A DNA stretch of 64,000 nucleotides from Wuchereria bancrofti (Eukaryota > Nematoda > Chromadorea > Rhabditida > Onchocercidae). The translations under genes and the position numbers were made by a program. How positions within the stretch are numbered: the stretch's first letter is position 1; every line of letters begins with the position of its first letter. The stretch spans positions 989,550-1,053,549 of the forward strand of contig SSBO01000014.1 in the NCBI GenBank assembly GCA_005281725.1, read 5' to 3'. Positions 50,159 to 59,819 of this stretch are shown piece after piece. Below the pieces are notes generated by a model that was not told the origin of the DNA, did not search any database, and worked only from the letters and a program-made list of their open reading frames with translations.

Positions 50159-51128
50159 ATGTCGATTGCAGCAGACAATGGAATGGAAGATAAGGAGGAG
50201 CAAGTGCAAAATTATGAATCAAAAGTAGTAGAAGTGAAAGAAGAATCATTAGACTCGGTGGATTGTTTCCATGGTTTTATTACAGAAGAAGAAGTGGAAT
50301 ATCGATTACGAAAATGTAAAATTGATGGTGCATTGATTTTACATGCTGAACAAAATTCTATCACACCAAAATTTCGTCTTTCTTGGCTTCCATCAGTTAG
50401 TAATTCGGTGATGCATTTATCGTAAGTTTTCTAACAATTTCACTCTATTAGTTTCCAAAAAGATAATGTCACTAATGTTGATTAATTTTGTATTAAAAAT
50501 GATAGTTTTGAAGTTCATCTTACTTTTATTCAAAATGTTGATTATTACACTTTTTTTTCCAAAAAAATAAGCTTAATGATGAATTTTTGGAATTTTGCTT
50601 TTAGTTAGTTTACAGTGGAGATTATTAACTTGAGAAATTTTCGTACTCTTTCAGACGAATACTTTGTCTGTTACTTTTAGTAGAAAAGATATGCCATACT
50701 TATGAATTGAAATCTAACAATTTTCAAACCGGTGTATTGCACATTGTTTATTGCTAGTTTTGAGGGTATATCGTTTTTTTTTTTTTTGAAAAAGAACAAG
50801 AGAACGGAGGGAAAGAACTGGTAGTTGGGTAAACGAAGGCACTGATTAAAAAATTTGTGTTTACAGAGAAATTTTCGTAGTTCAACGAAATGTGTTTTTT
50901 TTAAATTACCATGAATAAATTTACATTTTTCTTTTTGCTTTTTTAATTAGTGGTTTCATTTATTGATAAAACTGTTCTCATCGTATCTAAAAAATGAAAA
51001 TTTTCAGTATTGACCGAGTTTGTGGTGAATATTTTTTATTTGGAAAATCCTTCACAACATTGTCTGATCTCATTCAAACATTTGTAAATGAATCAAAAAC
51101 AGCAGTGTTACCACTTCAACCACCTTCG
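50159..51128 (+). CDS. RASA1: RasGAP exons 1-2: N-terminal SH2 domain (degenerate pTyr pocket)
   Basis: The exons are 50159-50421 and 51008-51128. After an acidic leader of about 35 residues comes CFHGFITEEEVEYRLR, aligning without gaps to the WYHG start of RASA1's first SH2. It continues with DGALILHAEQNS, then VCGEYFLFGKSFTTLSDLIQ and the C-terminal part of the fold. The position of the phosphotyrosine-binding arginine (FLVR, beta-B5) is His62, codon CAT at 50342-50344. The opening tryptophan is Cys36. The fold seems kept but classic phosphotyrosine binding is doubtful. The intron is 50422-51007. Confidence 0.93.
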
Positions 51129-54100
51129 GTTTGTCTCTTTGCGTATTTATTTATTATTAATTTTATGTCCATTTTATTTCAACAGCAGAAAGGAAGCGGC
51201 ATAGATTGTTGATAAAAAGAAAACCACAACTTCCTATTTAGTTTCTTTTTCCTATTTGTTTTCTTTTTTTTTTTTCCCATTCAGTTTTCTGTTTATAGCC
51301 AGTGAAATTAGTTAACCGTCAAAGGATAGCCGTACTACCGTTTCGTGCAATGCCCGACACAAATGAAATAAGGTAATAATAAAATTAATTCCATGTTTTT
51401 CAATTTTTTCTTTTTGTTTTCGGTGTTTTTTGATCTCACATTTAATTGTTCATTCCAATGCCATTTTCAAAATCTTGGATTATTTTTCAGCGCTGGACTA
51501 TATTTATTAAATCAAAATTTCTTTAGTTTTTCAAAAATCTTTGGTTTTATTTGTTAAAAAACTTATTTAAAATATTATTAAGGCATGTATCTGTAGATGT
51601 TGAAACAGGAGTACCAAATTGATATTTTTTTCTTCAGTTTTTGTGAAGGTGATTTGTTAACGGAAATTCAGCGAATGGATAATGAATGGGCATGGGCGAG
51701 ACTGGAAAAAAATGGAAAATCCGGTCTTGTCGCTGTGCAACTAACTGTTCCATTAGTGAGTCCTTCTTTAATTTATAATAATTATGATAGCTTGGTTATT
51801 TCAAGACTTTTTGCATTTCTTTTACCTTTCTGCCTTCAAAGAGAATTGTCTAGTAAAAAAAAAATGGAGAAAAGTTAGCAGCTATATGCTTTTTTCAGAA
51901 CCGGAATGAACGAGAATGAAATTATGATTTAGTTATAAGCCTTTTTAGTTGTTTTCTTTGCATTCAAATGTGGGTAGTAGAGTTAAAATCAGCTGATATT
52001 TTAATTTCATTCGTTTATTATTGCAGAATGACAAGAACGTGAAACCTGAAGAATTGCCATATTTTCATGACGAACCAATAAATGTGCTTACACAACGGCT
52101 AACACAATGTATTTTTTACAGTTTCATATAAATTCACTTAATTTACATATTGGAATGGTTTGACTAAGGAATTAATGAAGTGAAATAACTCGAAAAAACT
52201 GATTTATCCGGAATGTAGACATAACATCAGTAGGAAATACGTTATTTCAAAATAGTGTGATATGCTTCTTCCTTTAAAATCTTTATTTTCTTATGGAGGA
52301 AACAGAAATTTTAAATCAGAAACTTTCGACTGTTTAAATCTTTTTTACAGCTCTATAAATATTAATAAATTTATTTATAAATTAAATTGCAGATACTGAT
52401 GGTTGTTATCTTTTACGGCATTCATTTGTGCAGTCCAGTTCATATACGCTTATGGTAAATATCGGTGAGCATATTGAAAAATTTCAAATAAAGCGAACAA
52501 CAGATGGTAATTTCGAAATTGATGGGCAAATTTTTGCTACCATCCCGGATATTATTGAAAGGTAAAGTTTCCCGTTTCACTTTTTTTTACTATTCGACCA
52601 GGATTATCCAGTTTGTCCAATGCGATATACCCTTCATAGTGTATTCTAGATGGGATGATATATGACTTTTCTGAAAAATACATATGATTCCAATATCCAA
52701 ATCATGTTGTAAAAACTTTTGCTGATTGCTTGTAATTAGCTGACCTTCATTGTTATTTCATAATTACAATGTCACTTGTTGTCGTCGTGATAAGTATGGT
52801 TTATTTAAAATGTAATCTAACTTATAGATATAGCGAAAAAGAAATTTGCAAAGGATTTTATTTGACGCGTGCGGTGTTAACAAAGGCATCTGACAGAGAC
52901 CTGTCGGGAAAAAATGCGGATAAGAAATTTCAGGATTTAATTACTAATAGTTTTCGTCCACAAACCGTTTTGGCATACCGAAGATGTAAGGACTTATTTA
53001 TTTGAAATCATTTGAAATTTTAAAACATTTCAGGAGAAAAAAAAAACTTCATAAAACTTGGCATTTGAAGATTTTCCCGACGCATCTATGAGTAGACTGC
53101 GATTTAACTTTGTGCACAAAAATGGGTGTTTCGATTTATTGTTTTGACAAACTCAATTATGAGCAGTAAATTGACATATAGGATGGAATATAGATTGAAT
53201 TATTCTATTGATATTCTTTTATTAATATGTCCAAAATCTTTTCCATGCAGCATGGATGTCATAATATTACCTCAGTAAAAACTATTAGGAATTTGGGTTA
53301 TTCTAATTATGTGTGGAAAATTGCATCTTCATAAATTTTAGGTAAAGAAGATAAGTGGAAACGTTGTTATGTAACACTTAATGATTCGAATGGTTCACAA
53401 CTTTACGTTCTAGACGATGAGAAGGTACTAATATTATTTCTTAGTCAATTGAAATTATAGTTATATTGTTTCATTATTATTAAAAGTTATATGATTTATA
53501 TAAATGAGTTACTTACGTGGATGTGTTTTTTTTTTCTTTTCTTTTTTTGTAGAGGACAAAGCCGAAAGTAGTTCTGGATCTTGGTTTTTGCTTTGTTTAT
53601 AAAATTCCGGAAGGATCATTCGATCGAGCCAATTGTTTATTGGTTGCGTCAAATAGTATGGATATTTATCCATCGGTTCATTTATCATTTCAAAACGAAG
53701 GTACTTATCTAAATTGGCTTAATGAATTACGGTTGCGATGTCTCGGTTGTCGATATTCACCATCACCATTTGCTGTAATTCCTGCTATACAGGATTATTT
53801 TAGTCGCTCTACAACTGTTATTTATTTAACTTTAACCAGTTTTAGGTAGGTTTTTAATACTTTAAATATTTTCATAATTTCTACTATTCATAAATTATAT
53901 ATTTTATTATTTTCAAAACTTCTCTCTTATTTATTATCGTATCATATTCATGACATGATTACAAGCATATGAATCTTATTCTATTTCATTAATTTATTGT
54001 TTTGATTCGATAACTGCTAACACATAGTCTTATTAATTCTTGGACATAGCTCAAATATTACCATTCCGGAAATTACAATCATTTATCCTGATTTTTATTT

Positions 54101-56790
54101 ATTCGATAAGAAATTTTTCACTATGCATCAGTTTTTATGCATTATGCATTAGTTTTTTTCTTATTATTATGCATCAGTTTTCATCTTTTTCAAAGCGTAT
54201 CAGTTTTTACTAACAATTAATCAAATTTGACATTTAACGGAATTAATTTCAGGGGTAGTGATTTTAAACCTGATACCTCATATAGTGCAGTAGTAACGAT
54301 CAATGGAATTTTTCTAACTAAAACTCAACAAGTGATGCCTGCAAAAAATACCATTATATTCAATAGATGTTTTCTATTGCAGTAAGTTCTTTCTAATAGT
54401 AACATTATATACGTTTTTAGAATTTTTAGATTAGCTATTATGATATTAGCATCATTTTATGAACATCTGTAAAATTAATTCAAATGATATGACTAGTGAG
54501 AAATTAAATTTTTGTATTGACTAGTCAGTTCATCTATCAATTTTCATTACATTTTCACTTCAGGTATATTCCTCCTGGATCATGTTCATTGAAATTTATA
54601 CTTTGCTCACACAATCTTCCACCGACAAAGACACGGAATCTTGTATTCAGAGATTATTTACAGAAAGGTTATATTCTACAAAATTAATCTTATTTGTTAT
54701 TATTTGTATCAAAATGATATGTTGTGTTTTCTTTCTCTTTGTTTATCTTCCTTAATTATATCATATATTGTTCAAATTTGAAATGAGATAGTAGATTATG
54801 GTATTGAAATTGATAACTACTGCATTTTATTGATTACTGTTTTTTTTTTTCTTTTTTGGAAAATTAATTTCAGATATATCACCAATCTATTTGCTAGCAG
54901 ACGATGGCAAAGAGCTTTGCGTGGAAAATAATTTTGAAGGATTTGTATTTCGTGCGGTACGTCATCGTATCGTTTTACTACCCGAAGAACAATATGCATC
55001 TTTTTTTGTGCTTCTCACTACGCGATCATTTATTTTATCCATTTGGATTGGCTCTGTCTTAGATATTTTTAATCGAAAATATTTTGCTCGTCTGTTACTC
55101 TCTGTCCTTTTACCAAATTATGACTTACTGATGTCATTTGTTGAAGTTATCATCAGGGAGCAAATTAAGCGTGAAACTGGTTAGTGCTTATTTAATATAT
55201 TTATAAAATACTTTAAAGTACTGAAATTCTGATTGTAGCTTTGAAAATTCTAAACGAATCAATTAATATACAGGAAGAAATTAAAATTGTTAAAAATTCG
55301 TTAAGACTTTTTAGTAAATTCTTAAATATATGGAAAGAAACAATTCTTAAATAGGAAATAAACAGTTGCATTTAGGCATTTAATAAAAGATTGATAGCGT
55401 AGTGTTAATGTTTCGAAGTTTATTGATCTTAGCAATATTTAATAGTTAAGGTAAGAAGATCAGTTTAACGTTAAAATATTTAAATTACTTATAATTATTT
55501 GTCTCTTCTAACATTTTTCTTTTTTCAGAAGTAACACTTTTTCGGTGTGATTCATTTTGTACTTGCTGTATTTCAACAGTTCTACGTATGACTGGTAAGG
55601 ATTTGGTTACAGAAGAATTAGCAAATTTGCTAACTGGAGGACTACCAAAACAGGAATTGGAAATTATGAGTGCTCTGAAAAGTTTATCTGAACATTTACC
55701 TCTTCTTTTCCGCGCCATTCTGTCACATATCGTAAAAACAACAAAAGCATATTTCAATGATTCCAAATATATTGCACGTCGAGTTGCTAGGTAAAATATT
55801 TTTTTGCTAATTGAATTGCAAAAGTTGAAAGTTTCACAAATTTTCAAATAAAAACTTAAAAATTAGTGATCCTATTAGTGTAATTGAAGGAACTTGTTTT
55901 TTTACCAACTTATTTCATTGTATTATAGACTAAAAAGATGAGCTTAAGTTGGAAATTTTTCCTTTTATAGATGTTGATTTTCAAATATATTATTTTCAGT
56001 GTGTTCTTCATTCTGCGCTTCGTGAATCCAATTTTGACATTTAATTGCAATGGCTCGCGTAAGTAGTGTTGTCACTTGATTTGAAAGTAGATTAAATCAG
56101 CCAATTCAAATCAAATTTGTGTAATAATTTTAAAAAAATTTCAGCTGAACAGTCTCGCCAGTTGCCAAAAACAATCCAGTCATTGGCTAATCAGGCTTCT
56201 TCACCTGATTATTGCCCGGTAATAAATTGTTTTTTCGATTTTCTTCGGTTATTATTTGTTTGCTTTTTTTATGAAAGGAATTGACAAGAGAAAGTTTTAA
56301 GATGTCACGTTTCATCATTAGTGTCATCGTTTTTTCTTTTTTTGTCGGAACTTTTTGCACATCTTTGTTATTTACAGTGAATTTTCTATTGTTGGAAGAA
56401 TTTGAACTATTGCAGGAAAAAGGTACTCCTAGTGTTCGCTTGATGGCGGATTTGCTTGATGCTATTGCATTATCACCTTCGGTTAGATTCTTTTTACTAT
56501 TTTATAGAAATAGAGATTCGAAATTAATAAACCTAACCTTGCAATCAAGTTGTAATAAATTATCTTAACCTTGCATTCTTTCTTATAATTAATCTAATTA
56601 CTATTTTCAGAAAGTGGAGTCATCAGAAAATCCATTTTGTGGCTATAGTAAAATTGATCAATTAGCTTTGCTAGCATTTCAAGTAGAACGGGTATTGGAA
56701 CAACAAGACTCTGATAGCTGTCCTCTTCCGGAAGCTTATGCGGTCATCAGTTTATTGAAAAAACATGCTGAGAAGTACCTCTCTTGTTAA
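50159..56790 (+). CDS. RASA1: p120RasGAP-type Ras GTPase-activating protein (SH2-SH3-SH2-PH-C2-RasGAP)
   Basis: Stimulates GTP hydrolysis by Ras and is recruited to phosphotyrosine proteins and membrane. Exons: 50159-50421, 51008-51128, 51299-51372, 51638-51755, 52027-52108, 52393-52561, 52828-52985, 53342-53424, 53553-53845, 54253-54381, 54564-54667, 54874-55179, 55529-55790, 56000-56058, 56145-56218, 56278-56308, 56378-56481, 56611-56790 (TAA at 56788). All phases agree: 2610 bases, 869 aa, shorter than human RASA1 (1047 aa) because the Gly/Ala/Pro-rich N-terminus is missing. The start ATG lies 9 bases after an acceptor (ATTATTCCAG, 50150) that may be an SL trans-splice site. The frame is also open back to that acceptor, so further 5' exons are possible. 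The C. elegans counterpart is, I believe, gap-3. The catalytic arginine R639 is present; the first SH2 has lost its FLVR arginine. Confidence 0.95.
51299..51755 (+). CDS. RASA1: RasGAP exons 3-4: SH3 domain
   Basis: The exons are 51299-51372 and 51638-51755. They encode RQRIAVLPFRAMPDTNEIS, then FCEGDLLTEIQRMDNEWAWA and GKSGLVAVQLTVPL. This matches the RASA1 SH3 (AILPYxxxPDTDEISF, GD, W, GLI). The ALYDY-type motif is degenerate, as in mammalian RASA1, whose SH3 is atypical and contributes to DLC1 and Aurora binding rather than canonical PxxP binding. The serine of NEIS is built by the exon junction (AG|T). Confidence 0.92.
52027..52985 (+). CDS. RASA1: RasGAP exons 5-7: C-terminal SH2 domain (FLVR Arg present)
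   Basis: The exons are 52027-52108, 52393-52561 and 52828-52985. They encode the second SH2: LPYFHDEPINVLTQRLTQ, then DGCYLLRHSFVQSSSYTLMV, IEKFQIKRTTDGNFEIDG, FATIPDIIERYSEKEI and CKGFYL. The FLVR-type arginine is R228 (CGG at 52416-52418), so phosphotyrosine binding is likely preserved here, in contrast to the first SH2. The exon ends in the SH2-PH linker (KKFQDLITNSFRPQTVLAYR). Confidence 0.92.
53342..53845 (+). CDS. RASA1: RasGAP exons 8-9: PH domain and start of C2
   Basis: The exons are 53342-53424 and 53553-53845. They encode CKEDKWKRCYVTLND, SQLYVLDDEKRTKPKVVLDL, FVYKIPEGSFDRANCLLVAS and NWLNELRLRCLGC, which parallel RASA1's PH (RWKNLYFIL, RATKPKGLIDL, FGRPNCFQIV, final W helix). The first strand has lost the GYLLKKG glycine signature, so the phosphoinositide pocket may be altered. 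The last residues (TTVIYLTLTSFR) begin the C2 fold. Confidence 0.9.
54253..54667 (+). CDS. RASA1: RasGAP exons 10-11: C2 domain
   Basis: The exons are 54253-54381 and 54564-54667. They continue the C2 sandwich: PDTSYSAVVTINGIFLTKTQ, NTIIFNRCFLLQYIPPGSC and SLKFILCSHN. The order matches RASA1 (NPYCNIYLNSVQVAKT, NPVWSEEFVFDDLPP, FEITLSN). I do not see the cluster of aspartates that binds calcium, so a calcium-independent membrane or protein contact is more likely. Confidence 0.82.
54874..56790 (+). CDS. RASA1: RasGAP exons 12-18: catalytic GAP domain and C-terminus
   Basis: The exons are 54874-55179, 55529-55790, 56000-56058, 56145-56218, 56278-56308, 56378-56481 and 56611-56790. The domain opens with ADDGKELCVENNF and RIVLLPEEQYASFFVLLTT. 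The arginine finger is EVTLFRCDSF, R639 (CGG 55543-55545). It then has LPLLFRAILSHIVKTTKAYF, the FLR-equivalent SVFFILRFVNPIL with stabilising R727, and TIQSLANQ (RASA1 SVQNLAN). Key residues are present, so activity is expected. Exons 16-17 flank a 69-base intron (56309-56377). The frame also reads through it, but the read-through is T-rich hydrophobic sequence, and splicing gives TCA CTG AAT in phase. The last 60 codons (GYSKIDQLALLAFQVERVL) are helical. Confidence 0.92.
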
Positions 56791-56985
56791 TTTTTTGAAA
56801 TCTCTTTAAGTCAGAAACAATTTTTTTTCTTTTTTTTTGCATAACTTATAACATTATTTCAAAAATAGTCCACATTTTGTAGTCAAATTTTTATTTATCA
56901 CTTCCGTAATACTACTACAAAAACTTCATGTTCTTTTTGTTCCGTATAATGTTCAAAAAGGAGGAAAAGAAAAAAAAAAAGGAGG

Positions 56986-57010
56986 AATAAATGTATTACC
57001 TAACAATAAA
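56986..57010 (+). promoter_or_regulatory. Poly(A) signals of the RasGAP gene
   Basis: Two canonical AATAAA hexamers lie at 56986-56991 and 57005-57010, about 195 and 215 bases after the RasGAP stop. This is a normal 3' UTR length for a nematode gene. No other AATAAA was noticed between the stop and this point. Confidence 0.55.
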
Positions 57011-57876
57011 TTCTGTTCCTACTTTTTAATTTTAATCAAAATTTCACAGTTTTATGACAGTTTGTCTTTCAATCAATAATTCATCGTATATTATTAATTG
57101 CATGGTGCGCTTGATACGGTGATAACCAGTTGTTACTGGTAATTGTTAATTACCAATTATTCAGTTGGTGGCCTTCCTTGCAGCCTTATTTGCATTTATC
57201 GTCTTTTACATATTTTGATCTCTTGAAGAAATATTTCTGTATTTATTCTCACTCCATGCCAGCTCAATATAACAATTTTAATAGAGTCATTCTCATTCTG
57301 ATGAACATCATAAAGAAAGAAAATTATTAAAATAAATAATGAAGAGATGTACTAGGATAGTTGTACTCGATAAATCAAATAAACAGTAATATGTACTAAA
57401 AATAACTATTATCGATACACACTGATACTCTATCATTGTCTTCTTGTTCAAATTATAAACTTTTATAATTTTTAGGAACAATTAATGCAAAATTTGCTAT
57501 ATATCAAATGGTTTCTTAAGTAAAATTCAAGAATATGCATGGAAATTAACACTGCTTTAAAATGGATTATTCTGTCTTTCCTAAAATCTAAGGATATCTA
57601 TCATCCCTCTTAAATGTGTTTTAATCAAAATTCTCGAATTCTGCATTTTGAATTGTAATCTCATTCATGAAAAATGTACGTATGATTTGTTTGTGAATAT
57701 GTCGCAATTCGCAATAAATTTTTTAGAATCTTTGACATTACATCGTTGCTAACTGATTCGTACTAGTAATGAAAGCAACCGATACGGTTACATTTTCGTG
57801 AAAAATTTTGCAATTAATGGCAAATTTTTAAAAATTTCCATACATGAGTTAGCTGTCGTTTATTTCCATGGTTTGC

Positions 57877-57910
57877 GTGCTAAAATTCTATTGGCATAGA
57901 ATTTTAGCAC
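57877..57910. repeat. Perfect 14-bp inverted repeat (stem-loop)
   Basis: GTGCTAAAATTCTA, loop TTGGCA, TAGAATTTTAGCAC. All 14 pairs match, and pairing stops outside the stem. Function unknown. Confidence 0.85.
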
Positions 57911-59021
57911 TTTTTAATTAGTAAAAGGAATGATTATGATAAAATGAAATGTGAGACTTGAAATTTGCTAGGATAATTTATAAATTTCAGCTAATCAAGC
58001 ATTCACCATTGTAATTTCAACTAACTAACACTTATCATTTATTGTAATTTCAATTAATTGGGCACTTTTTTTCTCTTCTAAGTTTCACTTTCGAAACTTA
58101 AGCAATAATACTTGTGCATTTCTAATGGTAAAATAGCAGAAAAATGTATTACAAGATGGAATATGATGCACATTTGATGAAAATATTATATATGTGAGGT
58201 CACAATTGTCATAATGAAATCAATTAAACATTAAAGCATTATAGTAATTCCTTTAAATAATACACAATCCGTTTCCACCAACTAAACTTAACATTGTTAG
58301 AAAAAAAAAAAAAAAAAAACCATTAGTTGAAACGGTTTTGATCATCATGATTTTTGAGAAGAAATTGTAGCAAAAATGAAATATATGCTGGGAATAATGA
58401 GATAAAATATTAGTTAATCAAATAAATGAAAAGTATTATCATAAATTTTCGGCTAAATTATATTCATCAATTTCTCATTATAATTTAAAAAGAAAAGGGA
58501 AACAAATCACTGTCATTAAACGAGATCAAAAAAAAAAAAAACCACACACACACACACACACACGCACACACGCAATAAACAAATGGAAGAGAGGATGGAG
58601 TATGATATAAAGGTATTGCGATTCATAGCAGAATGAATGATAATACTATAAAAGAATATGTAACAGAATAAATAAACATGAAATTCTCAACTTATTATTC
58701 TAACTACCACCGATATTGCTTATAATAATGCTAATAATAATTATATCAGATCAAAATCTAATTCATTTTAAAAATCAATCTTTTCACTTACTTACTTTTT
58801 CCCTTATATGTCTCTACGAAATGGAAAGACAATAAAAAAATATACCCTGAAATTATGCATATGCATGAAGAGTATTAAATTGAAACATTTAGAGCTAAAG
58901 CTCTATATCATAATGATGACAAATTTTGATGATTAATCAATCATCTAATGAAATATTTGCTATGAAAATATATGAATTATTATTTTGAATGAAATGAAAT
59001 AAAATAATTAAAACACCTAAT

Positions 59022-59819
59022 TTATGGCTGTGATTCGGACATAATCCTAGCACATATACTCACACATGATCGTTTAATTTCACGTAATGCTTCCTGATGC
59101 TCTTTTGGTGACATATCAGCTGTAAGATGATCAATGCATTGAAATAGAGCAGCATTTGGACTTCTTTCTTTTTCTGCTTCTTGCTCTTTTTGCTTTTGAA
59201 ATGCATTACTGATAAATTCTTGAATTGTTTCCAAACTACTTGCAATTCTTTTCTCTAATGCTGTTGGACCATCTGGAACATTTTGACGTGGCCGTTTTCG
59301 TGCCATGAGATCTATAATTAAAATATTATTACATATTTATATCACATATGCAAATTTACAAATATAAATTTAATTTATCAATATATATATATANATATAA
59401 ATATGTTTAATTTATGCTTACATCAATCAATATATGCAAAATTTTATTGCTCATAAAATAAAAATATACAAAATAATTAATACAAACTAAAATTTAAAAG
59501 CTTACAAAAATGATAGATACCTTTTACAGATAATGAAGAAATTGAAATAGGAACACAATGTGCCGATGAAGCACCATTTCCATTAGAGAAATTACAATTC
59601 CCATTTAACAATCCATCATCAGTACTAGTACCATCAATTGTATTAATATCATTTTGTTGTTGCGCATATGGTGATGAAGAACCTCCAGGTGAATCCATAT
59701 TTGCAAATAAAGACATATTATTATCCGTTTGATTAGCACTACCAAATAAAGCTGGAAATTCCCATTCGCTATCCTCTTTTTTCATATTTCCAAGAAGCGA
59801 ATTTGTTGCTACGTCTGCT
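59022..59819 (-). CDS. MADF gene exons 3-4: polar linker and C-terminal helical domain
   Basis: Exon 3 (59819-59521) encodes EDSEWEFPALFGSANQTDNN, then DSPGGSSSPYAQQQND and a Gly/Asn/Ser-rich stretch ending in SSLSVK: a typical disordered activation-type linker. Exon 4 (59311-59022) encodes ARKRPRQNVPDGPTALEKRI, then ASSLETIQEFISNAFQKQ, and the end LFQCIDHLTADMSPKEHQEA with LREIKRSCVSICARIM. The last part resembles the short helical BESS-type motif often found C-terminal to MADF domains, though the match is loose. The 995-base intron between exons 2 and 3 (60816-59822 region) contains a large diverged tandem repeat. Confidence 0.88.

Larger units (their letters stand above)
56791..59021. other. 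Convergent intergenic interval
   Basis: Lies between the RasGAP stop (plus) and the MADF stop (minus). It contains the RasGAP poly(A) signals, a set of interleaved inverted repeats at 57125-57169, a perfect 14-bp hairpin at 57877-57910, three loose 30-bp repeats built on GTAATTTCAA (57982-58066) and a CA tract at 58545-58572. No gene is supported. Confidence 0.6.

Noticed and set aside
56309..56377. Read-through coding between RasGAP exons 16 and 17
   Set aside because: The open frame there is T-rich and hydrophobic (FIISVIVFSFFVGTFC) with no counterpart in RasGAPs, whereas GT..TTTACAG splicing is in phase.
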